Counted from the first letter of the stretch, positions 31,242 through 40,313 are shown. The stretch: 64,000 nucleotides of DNA from Burkholderiales bacterium UBA2463 (GCA_002342295.1 DDPR01000012.1:25827-89826); one strand, 5' to 3'. The notes: a model not told the origin generated them from the sequence alone. A program made the numbers and translations.

Positions 31242-32063
31242 CCACATGCCCCTGTAGTCCGGGCGCAGATCGGCCGGGAGGCCGCCAAGCACCTTGGGGT
31301 CGTAGCCATGCTTGAGGTACGCGCTCTTTGGGTAGTTGAGCGCCAGAACACGCCTCGCATCGTCTCGCAGATCAACAAGACCAAGTCGGTCGTAGCCCAG
31401 AACCATCTGTGCGAGTGCCTCCTCGACGGCAGGGGCCTCCTGGTACTGACGCGTTACCTGCTGCGCTCGGTTCACCGCCGCGAGAAACGCCCCCCGGCGG
31501 AGGTAGTAGCGCGCCACGTGGACATCGTTCTGGGCCAGTAAGTTGATGAGAAATTGGAGGCGGGCCGACGCGTCGGGCGCGTATTTGCTCTCCGGAAAGC
31601 GAGTGACGAGCTCCTTGAAAGTGTCGAATGCCTCGCGAGCGGCCCGCGGATCTCGCTCTGCGAAGTCCTCTCCGGTGTATGCCGAAAAGAGTGTGGCCCG
31701 GTCGTTTACATTGATGAGTCCCTTGAGATAGAGGACGTAGTCAAGATTCTCGTGATTGGGATAGAGGCGGGTGAAACGATCGATGGCGGCAAGAGCAAGC
31801 GCCATTTCGCCCTCTTTCCAATGGGCATAGGCCGTGTTGATTTGGGCCTGTTGGGCAAAGCGGCCAAATGGGTAGCGCGACTCGAGCTTTTGTAAAAGGG
31901 CAATCGCCTTGGCGTAGTTCCCCGAGGACAACTCATCCTGGGCCTCTGCGTAGAGCTTTTCGGCCGTCCAATTCAGGGTCTCGTCTCGGCTGGCCGGATC
32001 GGAGGCGCATCCTGATAGGCCGAGGAGAATGGCGAGGGCAAGACTCAGGGAGAATGCGCGCAT
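31197..32063 (-). CDS. bamD: Outer membrane assembly lipoprotein BamD
   Basis: Essential lipoprotein of the BAM complex that inserts beta-barrel proteins into the outer membrane. 288 residues. Signal peptide with lipobox LSGC (acylated Cys at about 18), then TPR-like repeats (LYAEAQDELSSGNYAKAIALLQ, QAQINTAYAHWKEGEMALAL). The C-terminal residues overlap the helicase gene tail-to-tail. Its ATG (32061-32063) abuts the rluD ATG with no base between, the usual bamD/rluD divergence at its tightest. Confidence 0.96.
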   Translation of the reverse strand: MRAFSLSLALAILLGLSGCASDPASRDETLNWTAEKLYAEAQDELSSGNYAKAIALLQKLESRYPFGRFAQQAQINTAYAHWKEGEMALALAAIDRFTRLYPNHENLDYVLYLKGLINVNDRATLFSAYTGEDFAERDPRAAREAFDTFKELVTRFPESKYAPDASARLQFLINLLAQNDVHVARYYLRRGAFLAAVNRAQQVTRQYQEAPAVEEALAQMVLGYDRLGLVDLRDDARRVLALNYPKSAYLKHGYDPKVLGGLPADLRPDYRGMWSRFKFWEKLPSLGK

Positions 32064-33065
32064 ATGACCGATCTAGATGTTCGAGAGACCTCCGGGCAAT
32101 CCGAGTCGGAGGGCTCTGAGGATTATAGCGAGAGCACCCTCGTGATCGTGACGCCGGCGGATGTCGGGCGCCGTCTCGATGTCTTTCTCGCAAGCCTGCT
32201 TCCTGAGCAGTCCCGGGCGCGACTGCAGCGGTGGGTGGAGGAAGGTTCGGTCTTGGTCGATGGCAGACTTGCCCGATCGAGTCTGAGTCTGCGAGCTGGG
32301 CAGCGAATCGAAATTCAAGAGCCGGAGCAAGAAGCACAGGGCGACTGGCTGGCCGAGCCCATGAGGCTGGATCTCCTTTTCGAGGATGACCAGGTGCTGG
32401 TTTTGAATAAGCCATCCGGGCTCGTGGTCCATCCTGCGGCGGGCCACCCCAAGGGCACTCTTTTGAATGGACTCCTTGCCCACTGCCCCGAGCTTCGCGC
32501 CATTCCTCGGGCCGGCATTGTTCATCGACTGGACCGGGACACGACGGGCCTTATGGTTGTGGCGAAGACTCCTCTGGCCCAGGTGGATCTGGTTCGCCAA
32601 CTTCAGGCCAGGTCCGTATCACGGCTTTACTGGGCATTGGTGTGGGGCAGGCCGGCTGGCGCACGGGTGCTCTCCGGGGACATTGGTCGCGATCCGAGGG
32701 ACCGTCAGCGCATGGCTGTTGTCTCGGCCGGTGGCAAGCCAGCCGCCACGCACATAGAGCCCAAAGGGGAAGGGGTCTTAGAGGGCAGGCCCGTGACGCT
32801 TGTCGTCTGCAGACTCGAGACAGGACGCACACACCAAATCAGAGTTCACCTTCAAGAGGCCGGTTTTCCGCTCGTGGGCGATGCGACCTACACGAGGCGG
32901 GCCCCCCTCCCGGGACGGTCGATTGGCTTTGAGCGCCAGGCCTTGCATGCCTACAGACTGTCCTTTCTTCACCCTGAGCGGCGCGTCGAGGTCGCATTCG
33001 AGGCCGACCTCCCCAAGGATTTTGCTGACCTTCTTGAACGCGCGGGAATGAAGCACCCCAGATGA
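32064..33065 (+). CDS. rluD: 23S rRNA pseudouridine synthase RluD
   Basis: Makes pseudouridines 1911, 1915 and 1917 in helix 69 of 23S rRNA. 333 residues: short acidic N-terminal extension, S4 RNA-binding domain (about 33-85, with RLDVFLASLLPEQSRARLQ), and the catalytic domain with HRLDRDTTGLMVVAKT, where the aspartate is catalytic. GGAGA at 32049-32053 inside bamD acts as its probable ribosome-binding site. It overlaps pgeF by four bases (ATGA). Confidence 0.95.
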   Translation: MTDLDVRETSGQSESEGSEDYSESTLVIVTPADVGRRLDVFLASLLPEQSRARLQRWVEEGSVLVDGRLARSSLSLRAGQRIEIQEPEQEAQGDWLAEPMRLDLLFEDDQVLVLNKPSGLVVHPAAGHPKGTLLNGLLAHCPELRAIPRAGIVHRLDRDTTGLMVVAKTPLAQVDLVRQLQARSVSRLYWALVWGRPAGARVLSGDIGRDPRDRQRMAVVSAGGKPAATHIEPKGEGVLEGRPVTLVVCRLETGRTHQIRVHLQEAGFPLVGDATYTRRAPLPGRSIGFERQALHAYRLSFLHPERRVEVAFEADLPKDFADLLERAGMKHPR

Positions 33066-33844
33066 AAGCGCCCTTAGAGCCAGTCACCGGATTTCCCCAG
33101 GGCGTGCGGGCGGCGTTCAGCCTTCGGGGTGCGGATCCGAGCCACGGCGCATCCGAGGGCCCATATGGCCGCCTCAATCTTGGGGCAAAGGTCGGCGACA
33201 GGCCAGAGGCCGTTGCAATAAATAGAGGGCTCTTCGAGCAGTCACTTGGCGCCGAGGCGTTTTGGCTTTCTCAGGTGCACGGCTCACGCGTCGTGGCCGT
33301 TGATGAGGCTCGCCTTGGAAAGCAGCGACATGGTGCCGAGCCGCCCGAGGCGGACGCGAGTGTGACAGCCCTTGGCGGGGTTGCGCTGACGGTTTTAATG
33401 GCTGATTGCATGCCGGTTCTGGCCGCCTCGCAAGACGGGCGAGCGATCGGCGCGGCGCATGCGGGATGGCGTGGCCTTGCGGGAGGGGTGGTTGAGGCCA
33501 TGCTTGAGACGCTTTGTCAGCAGAGCAGCCCCTCCGGGTTGGCGGTCTGGCTCGGGCCGTGCATTGGCAGGCTGGCCTTTGAGGTGCAGGAGGATGTTCG
33601 ACAGGCCTTTCTTGCCTCTCCGAGCGAGGCCTTTGTTCCGGGCCGACCTGGCCACTATTTCGCCAATCTACCCGAGCTCGCACGGCATCGGTTGAGGCGC
33701 TGGTCGCATCAATCCGGGATTCCCGTCTCGCTCCTCGGGCCTGAGCCGGCGTGTACTTTCTCGTCGCCCGATCGGTTTTTTTCTCACCGAAGGGACGCAC
33801 CCAGCGGCCGCATGGCCGCATCCATATGGATTCTCCGAGATTGA
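33062..33844 (+). CDS. pgeF: Peptidoglycan editing factor PgeF (YfiH/LACC1 family)
   Basis: YfiH-type protein, earlier called polyphenol oxidase or laccase-domain protein; E. coli PgeF removes wrongly placed L-Ser from cell-wall precursors. 260 residues. Zinc-site motifs: QVHGSRVV, LMADCMPVL and AAHAGWRGLAGGV. The start ATG overlaps the rluD stop (ATGA), giving translational coupling, a conserved gene pair. Confidence 0.92.
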   Translation: MKAPLEPVTGFPQGVRAAFSLRGADPSHGASEGPYGRLNLGAKVGDRPEAVAINRGLFEQSLGAEAFWLSQVHGSRVVAVDEARLGKQRHGAEPPEADASVTALGGVALTVLMADCMPVLAASQDGRAIGAAHAGWRGLAGGVVEAMLETLCQQSSPSGLAVWLGPCIGRLAFEVQEDVRQAFLASPSEAFVPGRPGHYFANLPELARHRLRRWSHQSGIPVSLLGPEPACTFSSPDRFFSHRRDAPSGRMAASIWILRD

Positions 33845-33852
33845 CATTAGGC

Positions 33853-33881
33853 CTCAATGGTGGGATGAATGGTCCATTGAG
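33853..33881 (+). promoter_or_regulatory. Inverted repeat immediately upstream of phaC
   Basis: Perfect 8-base inverted repeat CTCAATGG (33853-33860) / CCATTGAG (33874-33881), spacer 13 bases, ending four bases before the GGAGG of phaC. It could be an operator for the autoregulated pha locus or an mRNA hairpin over the ribosome-binding site. No T-run, so not a terminator. Confidence 0.45.
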
Positions 33882-33895
33882 CGCGGAGGAATTTT

Positions 33896-35488
33896 ATGGA
33901 GAAGTCAGCCGTCGTTGCTGCACCTGAGCGCTTTGCCCAGATTCAGCAGAACTACATCCAACAGCTTGCAGGCGTCATGAGCTCTCCCGAGAGGGTTCAG
34001 GAGCTCATTCAAAAGGATCGGCGGTTCTCATCGGAGGCCTGGAAAGGAAACGAGGCCTTTGCCACCATGGCGGCGCTCTATCTCATCAACAGTCAGGCGC
34101 TCACCCAGATGGCCGAGGCCTTTGAGGGGGATCACAAGACGCAAGAGAAGGTGCGCTTTCTCACGCAGCAGTTTGTGGACGCGGCGTCCCCAGCGAATTA
34201 TCTGGCCACCAATCCAGATGCCCAAAAGCGCATCATCGAAACCAAGGGCGCGAGCCTTCGGATCGGCATTGACAACCTCATGCACGATCTTGAGCGGGGT
34301 CGGATTACTCAGACGGACGAGACTGCATTCGAGGTGGGAAAGAACATTGCAACCACAGAGGGCTCCGTCATTTTTCGCAACGACCTCATCGAGGTCATTC
34401 ACTACAAGCCCCACACCCCAAAGGTCGGTCAGCGGCCCCTTCTGTTGGTGCCACCGAGCATTAACAAGTTCTACATCATGGATCTGCAGCCAGGCAGCTC
34501 TCTCGTCGAATTCTCTCTGGACCAGGGCCACAACGTCTTCCTCGTGTCCTGGCGGAATGTGGGCGCTGAGCAAGGAAATCTGACCTGGGACGACTACATC
34601 AAGCTTGGGGTGCTCGAGGCGATTCGAGTCACGCTGGCGGCGAGCGGCAGCAAGGATCTCAATCTGCTTGGCTTTTGTGTGGGCGGCACACTGGTCACCA
34701 CGGCCTGCGCAGTGCTCGCGGCTCGGGGCGACACCTCGGTGCATTCGCTCACCCTCATGACCACCCTCCTTGATTTTTCAGAGACGGGTGTGCTGGATGT
34801 GTTTATTGATGAACAGCACGTGGCCATGCGAGAGGCCACCATTGGGAGCGGCGGTCTTCTCTCTGGAAGGGACCTTGCGTCCACCTTCTCCATGCTTCGA
34901 CCAAACGATCTTGTCTGGAACTATGTGGTGCGCAATTACCTCAAAGGGGAGGCCCCGCCTGCTTTCGATATTTTGTTTTGGAACGCCGATAGCACCAACC
35001 TGCCTGGACCCTTCTATTGCTGGTACCTGCGCAACACCTACCTTGAAAACAATCTCGTAAAGCCCGGACATGTCCGCGTAGCAGGCCAGAAGATAGACCT
35101 GCGACAGATCAAGCTGCCGGTCTATGCCTTTGGGGCGCAGGAGGATCACATCGTGCCCTGGGAGTCCGCCTGGGCATCGGCCAAGGCCCTTGTCGGATGC
35201 AAGACTCGGTTCGTGTTGGGTGCAAGTGGGCATGTGGCCGGCGCGATCAATCCTGCTTCCAAGAATAAGCGCAGCTATTGGACTGCATCGACGTCTGCCA
35301 TGGGCACTTCTCCGCTGGCCTGGCTGTCAAAGACCAAGGAGCAGCCTGGCAGTTGGTGGAATGACTGGGCCCACTGGTTGTCGGCTCACAAGGGCGGGGA
35401 GATTCCCGCGCCGAAGAAACTTGGGGCTCGCGGATTTCCTGTCCTTGAGCCCGCCCCGGGCAGTTACGTAAAAGTTCGTTTGGCCTAA
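33896..35488 (+). CDS. phaC: Class I polyhydroxyalkanoate synthase
   Basis: Polymerises (R)-3-hydroxyacyl-CoA into PHA granules. 530 residues, a little shorter than Cupriavidus PhaC (589), mainly at the N-terminus. The lipase-like box LGFCVGGTL carries the catalytic cysteine; the other triad residues are in AQEDHIVPW (Asp) and GASGHVAGAINP (His). PHYKPHTPKV-type and LLVPPSINKFYIMDLQPG segments are typical. GGAGG is just upstream of the ATG. Followed by phaB and phaR. A PhaC alone implies class I rather than the two-subunit class III/IV. Confidence 0.96.
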   Translation: MEKSAVVAAPERFAQIQQNYIQQLAGVMSSPERVQELIQKDRRFSSEAWKGNEAFATMAALYLINSQALTQMAEAFEGDHKTQEKVRFLTQQFVDAASPANYLATNPDAQKRIIETKGASLRIGIDNLMHDLERGRITQTDETAFEVGKNIATTEGSVIFRNDLIEVIHYKPHTPKVGQRPLLLVPPSINKFYIMDLQPGSSLVEFSLDQGHNVFLVSWRNVGAEQGNLTWDDYIKLGVLEAIRVTLAASGSKDLNLLGFCVGGTLVTTACAVLAARGDTSVHSLTLMTTLLDFSETGVLDVFIDEQHVAMREATIGSGGLLSGRDLASTFSMLRPNDLVWNYVVRNYLKGEAPPAFDILFWNADSTNLPGPFYCWYLRNTYLENNLVKPGHVRVAGQKIDLRQIKLPVYAFGAQEDHIVPWESAWASAKALVGCKTRFVLGASGHVAGAINPASKNKRSYWTASTSAMGTSPLAWLSKTKEQPGSWWNDWAHWLSAHKGGEIPAPKKLGARGFPVLEPAPGSYVKVRLA

Positions 35489-35509
35489 AAAATATAAAAC
35501 GGAGACAAC

Positions 35510-36247
35510 ATGGGTAAGAAGATTGCGTATGTCACAGGGGGCATGGGCGGCATTGGAACGGCCATCTGCCAAAAGCTTCATGGCGCAGGCTTTACCGTCA
35601 TTGCGGGCTGCGGACCCAGTCGGGACCATGCGAAATGGCTGGCAGAACAAAAGGCGCTGGGGTACACCTTTTTCGCCTCGGTGGGAAATGTGGGTGACTG
35701 GGCCTCCACCGTGGCCGCCTTCAACGAGGTGAAGACAACGCATGGCAACCCAGATGTGTTGGTCAATAACGCCGGCATCACCCGCGATGGACTCTTTCTC
35801 AAGATGACGCGAGAGCAGTGGGATGCCGTGATTGACACCAACCTCAACAGCCTCTTTAACGTAACAAAGCAAGTGGTGGAGGGCATGGCCGCCAAGGGCT
35901 GGGGTCGGATCATCAACATTTCATCGGTCAACGGTCAGAAGGGCCAGTTCGGCCAGACCAACTACTCAACAGCCAAGGCCGGTATTCATGGCTTTACCAT
36001 GGCCTTGGCGCAAGAACTGGCCACTAAGGGTGTCACGGTCAACACGATCTCCCCAGGGTATATTGGCACTGAAATGGTGCGTGCAATCAAGCCAGAGGTG
36101 CTCGAGAAGATTGTGGCGACCATTCCTGTTAAGCGGCTTGGGGAGCCCGATGAGATCGGGTCGATGGTCACCTGGTTGGCTTCCGAGGACAGCGGGTTTG
36201 CTACGGGCGCAGACTTCTCGCTCAATGGCGGCCTTCACATGAGTTGA
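35510..36247 (+). CDS. phaB: Acetoacetyl-CoA reductase
   Basis: NADPH-dependent short-chain dehydrogenase making (R)-3-hydroxybutyryl-CoA for PhaC. 245 residues. Nucleotide-binding YVTGGMGGIGTAICQKL at the N-terminus, NNAGITRD, and the catalytic Ser/Tyr/Lys set (NISSVNGQ, YSTAKAG). C-terminal FSLNGGLHMS is typical of PhaB. A good GGAGA precedes the ATG, and it lies 21 bases after phaC. Confidence 0.96.
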   Translation: MGKKIAYVTGGMGGIGTAICQKLHGAGFTVIAGCGPSRDHAKWLAEQKALGYTFFASVGNVGDWASTVAAFNEVKTTHGNPDVLVNNAGITRDGLFLKMTREQWDAVIDTNLNSLFNVTKQVVEGMAAKGWGRIINISSVNGQKGQFGQTNYSTAKAGIHGFTMALAQELATKGVTVNTISPGYIGTEMVRAIKPEVLEKIVATIPVKRLGEPDEIGSMVTWLASEDSGFATGADFSLNGGLHMS

Positions 36248-36275
36248 CCCGGGCCGGGTGTTGCGAGGAGGGGCG

Positions 36276-36845
36276 ATGGGAAAGCAAGACCAGATCAGAC
36301 TCATCAAGAAGTATCCGAATCGGCGTCTCTACGACACCCGCACCAGCACGTACATCACGCTGAGTGACGTGAAGGAATTGGTATTGGCCCACGAGGATTT
36401 TCAGGTGGTGGATGCAAAGACCTCGGAGGACCTCACCAGGAGCATCCTGCTTCAGATCATTCTGGAAGAGGAGTCCTCGGGCGTGCCAATCTTCTCTGCG
36501 CCCGTCCTCACCAATGTGATTCGTTTTTACGGCAACGCCATGCAGAGCATGATGGGTTCGTACCTTGAGAAAAACATTCAGGCCTTTATGGATGTCCAGG
36601 CAAAGATGCAGGAGCAGTCGAAGGCCTTCTCAGGTGGGCAGGGCCTTGCGGGGCAGGAAGCCTGGACCCAGTTCATGGCTGGGCAGGCACCCATGATGCA
36701 GACGCTCATGTCCAACTACATTGATCAGAGCAAGAAGGTCTTCATGCAGATGGAGGAGCAAATGCAAAGCAACGCTCGATCCATGCTGACAGGGTTTCGA
36801 TTTCCGACCCCCGGGTCGGAGCCCAACGGCCCAGACGAGAAGTAG
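36276..36845 (+). CDS. phaR: PHA synthesis repressor PhaR
   Basis: DNA-binding repressor that also binds PHB granules and controls phasin genes. The N-terminal PHB/PHA accumulation DNA-binding domain IRLIKKYPNRRLYDTRTST is diagnostic; the C-terminal part is Met/Gln-rich and helical. The frame is open from GTG 36258, but ATG 36276 is preferred because GAGGAGG (36265-36271) sits properly upstream and the family starts at MGKQDQIRLIK. 189 residues. It is 28 bases downstream of phaB. Confidence 0.94.
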   Translation: MGKQDQIRLIKKYPNRRLYDTRTSTYITLSDVKELVLAHEDFQVVDAKTSEDLTRSILLQIILEEESSGVPIFSAPVLTNVIRFYGNAMQSMMGSYLEKNIQAFMDVQAKMQEQSKAFSGGQGLAGQEAWTQFMAGQAPMMQTLMSNYIDQSKKVFMQMEEQMQSNARSMLTGFRFPTPGSEPNGPDEK

Positions 36846-36857
36846 GGTGCGCGCGTC

Positions 36858-38222
36858 ATGACCGCCCCAACCGTGGGGTTCGTCTCGCTCGGATGTCCCA
36901 AGGCACTCGTTGACTCTGAGCGCATCTTGACGCAGCTGCGAGCCGAGGGCTATAGCGTCTCCTCGCGTTACGAAGATGCAGACCTTGTTGTGGTGAACAC
37001 GTGTGGCTTTATTGATGAGGCCGTGGCCGAGAGCCTTGATGCAATCGGCGAGGCGCTGCAAGAGAACGGGCGCGTCATTGTGACGGGCTGCCTGGGTGCG
37101 AAGTCGGACGCATCGGGCCATTCCCTCGTGCTCCAGACGCATCCCAAGGTGCTCGCAGTCACGGGGCCGCACGCGACCTCTGAGGTTCTGCAGGCGGTCC
37201 ACACGCACCTACCCAAGCCGCACGATCCTTTTACCGACTTGGTTCCTGAGCACGGTGTTCGGCTCACGCCCGATCACTATGCCTATCTGAAGATTTCCGA
37301 GGGCTGCAATCACCGTTGCAGCTTTTGCATCATTCCATCAATGCGAGGCGACTTGGTCTCGCGACCGATTGGAGAGGTGATGCGAGAGGCCGAGGCCCTC
37401 GTAAAGGCGGGGGTGAAGGAGATTCTGGTGATCTCCCAGGATACGAGCGCTTACGGTGTCGACATTAAGTACAGAACCGACTTCGTGGATGGACGGCCGG
37501 TCAAGACTCGGATGACCGAGCTTGTGCAGGAATTGGCCACGCTGGGCGTATGGGTGCGGCTCCATTACGTCTATCCCTACCCCCATGTCGATGAGATTGT
37601 CCCGCTCATGGCGCAGGGAAGGGTGCTTCCTTATCTCGATATTCCCTTCCAGCACAGCCACCCGGATGTTCTCAGGCGTATGCGGCGCCCGGCGAGCGGG
37701 GAGCGAAACCTGGAGCGCATTGCAGCCTGGCGGGCCATCTGCCCAGACCTGACCATTCGAAGCACCTTTATTGCTGGATTCCCGGGCGAGACCCAGGCTG
37801 AGTTTGAAGACCTGTTGTCTTTTCTCAGTGAGGCCCAGCTCGATCGCGTGGGCTGCTTCGCCTACAGCCCAGTGGATGGGGCTGCGGCAAACGATCTGGC
37901 CAACCCCGTTGCGGAGCAGGTGCGCCATGAGCGTGTCGAACAGCTCATGGCCCATCAGGCCGAGATCTCTGCGCAGCGGCTGGCGCGCTGGATTGGCCGC
38001 CGAACAAAGGTTTTGATCGACGATGTGGATGCCGAGGAGGGCTATCTTGTGGGTCGAACCACGGGGGACGCCCCCGAGATTGATGGAATTGTGCGGGTCT
38101 TTCCAGACCCCAGCTCTCGTCATCCAGTGACCGTCGAAGTTGGACAGTTTGTAGAGGTCGACATTGTCGATAGTGATGAGTACGACCTTGATGCAGTCTT
38201 TGTTCGTTCTCAACAATCATGA
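36858..38222 (+). CDS. rimO: Ribosomal protein S12 methylthiotransferase RimO
   Basis: Radical SAM enzyme that methylthiolates Asp88 of ribosomal protein S12. 454 residues. N-terminal MTTase domain with cysteines in SLGCPKALVDSE, VVNTCGFIDEA and GCLGAKSD; radical SAM motif CNHRCSFCIIPSMRG near residue 150; C-terminal TRAM domain (ILIDDVDAEEGYLVGRT-like). It lies inside the pha cluster, 12 bases after phaR, and its stop overlaps the ribosome-binding site of the thiolase gene. Its task is not related to PHA as far as is known. Confidence 0.97.
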   Translation: MTAPTVGFVSLGCPKALVDSERILTQLRAEGYSVSSRYEDADLVVVNTCGFIDEAVAESLDAIGEALQENGRVIVTGCLGAKSDASGHSLVLQTHPKVLAVTGPHATSEVLQAVHTHLPKPHDPFTDLVPEHGVRLTPDHYAYLKISEGCNHRCSFCIIPSMRGDLVSRPIGEVMREAEALVKAGVKEILVISQDTSAYGVDIKYRTDFVDGRPVKTRMTELVQELATLGVWVRLHYVYPYPHVDEIVPLMAQGRVLPYLDIPFQHSHPDVLRRMRRPASGERNLERIAAWRAICPDLTIRSTFIAGFPGETQAEFEDLLSFLSEAQLDRVGCFAYSPVDGAAANDLANPVAEQVRHERVEQLMAHQAEISAQRLARWIGRRTKVLIDDVDAEEGYLVGRTTGDAPEIDGIVRVFPDPSSRHPVTVEVGQFVEVDIVDSDEYDLDAVFVRSQQS

Positions 38223-38232
38223 GGAGAAGCAC

Positions 38233-39408
38233 ATGCGTGAAGTTCTGGTTCTAAGTGCCGCCCGGTCCGCAGTCGGCGGGTTTAATGGAACCCTCTCGGG
38301 CCTGGAGCCCTCAGAGCTCGGCGGTCTGGTGATGAAAGAGGCGGTGGCCCGCTCGGGGGTGAGTGCGGACCAGATGAACTACGTGGTCTGCGGCAATTGC
38401 ATTCCCACTGAGAGCCGCGCGCCCTACGTGGCCCGCGTCGTTTCGATACAGGCTGGTCTTCCCATGAGCTCAGTCGCATTGACAATCAACCGGCTCTGCG
38501 GATCTGCATTGCAGGCGGTCGTCTCAACAAGCCAAAACATCCTGCTGGGTGACTCCGACTTTGGAATTGGCGGAGGGGTGGAGGTGATGAGCCGAGGCGG
38601 ATACCTGAGCACCGCGATGCGCTCAGGCGCGCGGATGGGCGACACCAAGCTTATCGACATGATGGTGGCCGTTCTTACCGATCCTTTTGGCGTCGGTCAC
38701 ATGGGCATTACCGCAGAGAATCTCGCCAAAAAACACGGACTCTCTCGTGAGCAGCAGGATGAGTTTGCGCTGGAGTCTCAGAACCGAGCCGCCAAGGCCA
38801 TTGCAGAGGGTCGCTTCAAGAGTCAGATTGTTCCCATCACCATTTCGAGCAAAAAGGGCGATATTGTTTTCGACACCGATGAGCACCCCCGCGCCACCTC
38901 CATGGAGCAACTTGCGAAGATGAAGCCCGCCTTCCAAAAAGATGGGACGGTGACCGCCGGAAACGCCTCGGGCATCAACGATGCTGCGGCCTTTTTGGTG
39001 CTTGGGGAGGCCTCAGCCGCTGCAAAGGCAGGAGCCAAGCCTCTTGCCAGGGTGGTGAGCTATGCGGTAGCGGGTGTTCCGAATGACGTGATGGGAGAGG
39101 GGCCCATTCCGGCCACTCAGATTGCGCTCAAGCGCGCGGGCCTGAGCCTCGACAAGATTGATGTGATTGAGTCCAACGAGGCATTCGCCGCACAGGCTCT
39201 AACGGTAACCAAGGTCTTGGGGTTTGATCCAGCCAAGACCAACGTGAACGGCGGTGCGATTGCGCTGGGGCATCCTGTGGGTGCAACGGGCGCCATCATT
39301 GCAACCAAGTGCATTCATGAGCTACATCGTGTCGGCGGCAAGTACGGCCTGGCCACGATGTGCATCGGGGGTGGGCAGGGTATTGCGGTGGTGTTCGAGC
39401 GGGTGTAG
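38233..39408 (+). CDS. bktB: Acetyl-CoA acetyltransferase / beta-ketothiolase (BktB-like)
   Basis: Thiolase condensing acetyl-CoA (or acetyl- plus propionyl-CoA) for PHA synthesis. 391 residues. Active-site cysteine in NRLCGSALQAVVS (about 90), histidine in GGAIALGHPVGATG and second cysteine in CIGGGQGIAVV. Segments such as GARMGDTKLIDMM and HMGITAENLAKK are closer to BktB than to PhaA, so a broader substrate range is possible. ATG 38233 is chosen because GAGGAG (38221-38226) lies just upstream; earlier in-frame ATGs are inside rimO. A strong terminator follows. Confidence 0.93.
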   Translation: MREVLVLSAARSAVGGFNGTLSGLEPSELGGLVMKEAVARSGVSADQMNYVVCGNCIPTESRAPYVARVVSIQAGLPMSSVALTINRLCGSALQAVVSTSQNILLGDSDFGIGGGVEVMSRGGYLSTAMRSGARMGDTKLIDMMVAVLTDPFGVGHMGITAENLAKKHGLSREQQDEFALESQNRAAKAIAEGRFKSQIVPITISSKKGDIVFDTDEHPRATSMEQLAKMKPAFQKDGTVTAGNASGINDAAAFLVLGEASAAAKAGAKPLARVVSYAVAGVPNDVMGEGPIPATQIALKRAGLSLDKIDVIESNEAFAAQALTVTKVLGFDPAKTNVNGGAIALGHPVGATGAIIATKCIHELHRVGGKYGLATMCIGGGQGIAVVFERV

Positions 39409-39422
39409 GCCAGCCGACTCGG

Positions 39423-39450
39423 GGGGCCGCCGAAGAGGCAGCCCCTTTTT
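39423..39450 (+). terminator. Rho-independent terminator after bktB
   Basis: GGGGCCGCC (39423-39431), loop GAAGA, GGCAGCCCC (39437-39445), then TTTTT. Nine-base stem with one C/A mismatch. It closes the phaC-to-bktB transcription unit; the convergent tatD gene ends at 39507. Confidence 0.85.
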
Positions 39451-39506
39451 GCGACATCTTTTAGTTTACATAATAAACATTATGCGACATTTACGACGGC
39501 AAGTCT

Positions 39507-40313
39507 TCAGGAGGCAAGGCGGGCCTCAATGAATCGCGTGTAATTTGAAGAGGTCCATTGGGCAACCTCTGCGAGAGATACCGCCTTCAGGTCGGCAATG
39601 CGTTGGGCTACATGTACAACCCAGGCGGGCTCATTGGTCTGGCCGCGGTGTGGGACGGGGGCAAGAAAGGGAGCGTCCGTCTCAATCATGAGGTGCTCGA
39701 GGCCCAACTCTCTTGCCACTTCGTGTACCTGAGTCGCATTTTTGAAGGTCACAATGCCGGAGAGCGAGACCAGAAAATTCATCTCTACAGCCTGACGCGC
39801 GACAGAAATATTCTCAGTAAAACAATGCATAACGCCGCCAACCTCGTGTGCTTTCTCTTCTTTGAGAATAGCAATCGTGTCCTCGGCCGCATCGCGGGTA
39901 TGAATGATTAAAGGCTTACCGAGCTCTCGGGCCGCTCGGATGTGCACACGAAATCGTTCCCGCTGCCAAGACAGGTCGCCCTTGAGTCGAAAGTAGTCCA
40001 GCCCGGTCTCGCCGACCGCAGCCACCTTGGGGTGATCACCTCGCCGCACCAACTCCTCTACGGTGGGTTCAACGACATCTTCGTAATCCGGGTGAACGCC
40101 AACGGAACACACCAAAAAGTCGTGGGCCCGTGCCGTATCGAGAACAGACTGGGCCTCAGAGAGCGTGGTGCAGACATTGAGGGCTCGTCGCACACCGACC
40201 TCCCGCATTCGAGCGAGAACGTCCTCCACTCGATCGGCAAGGCCCTCGTAATTGAGATGGCAGTGAGAGTCAGCAAACTCGAGCGAAGCCTGGGTGCTAG
40301 TTTCGGGTGTCAT
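39507..40313 (-). CDS. tatD: TatD-family metal-dependent hydrolase
   Basis: TIM-barrel deoxyribonuclease-like hydrolase (YcfH/TatD group). 268 residues from ATG 40313 (MTPETSTQASLEFADSHCHLN). Metal ligands appear as DSHCHL, GETGLDY, IIHTRDA, MHCF and ETDAPFL. The frame stays open to 40346, but GAGGG five bases before 40313 favours the shorter form. It overlaps the end of holB by 17 bases and is the last gene of the mltG-tmk-holB-tatD operon, a conserved order. Substrate in the cell is uncertain. Confidence 0.92.
   Translation of the reverse strand: MTPETSTQASLEFADSHCHLNYEGLADRVEDVLARMREVGVRRALNVCTTLSEAQSVLDTARAHDFLVCSVGVHPDYEDVVEPTVEELVRRGDHPKVAAVGETGLDYFRLKGDLSWQRERFRVHIRAARELGKPLIIHTRDAAEDTIAILKEEKAHEVGGVMHCFTENISVARQAVEMNFLVSLSGIVTFKNATQVHEVARELGLEHLMIETDAPFLAPVPHRGQTNEPAWVVHVAQRIADLKAVSLAEVAQWTSSNYTRFIEARLAS

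Noticed and set aside
33174..33857. 227-codon minus-strand frame opposite pgeF
   Set aside because: Arg/Pro-rich shadow frame; pgeF motifs are clear on the other strand.
37338..38216. 292-codon minus-strand frame
   Set aside because: Antisense of rimO; no motif and no start signal.
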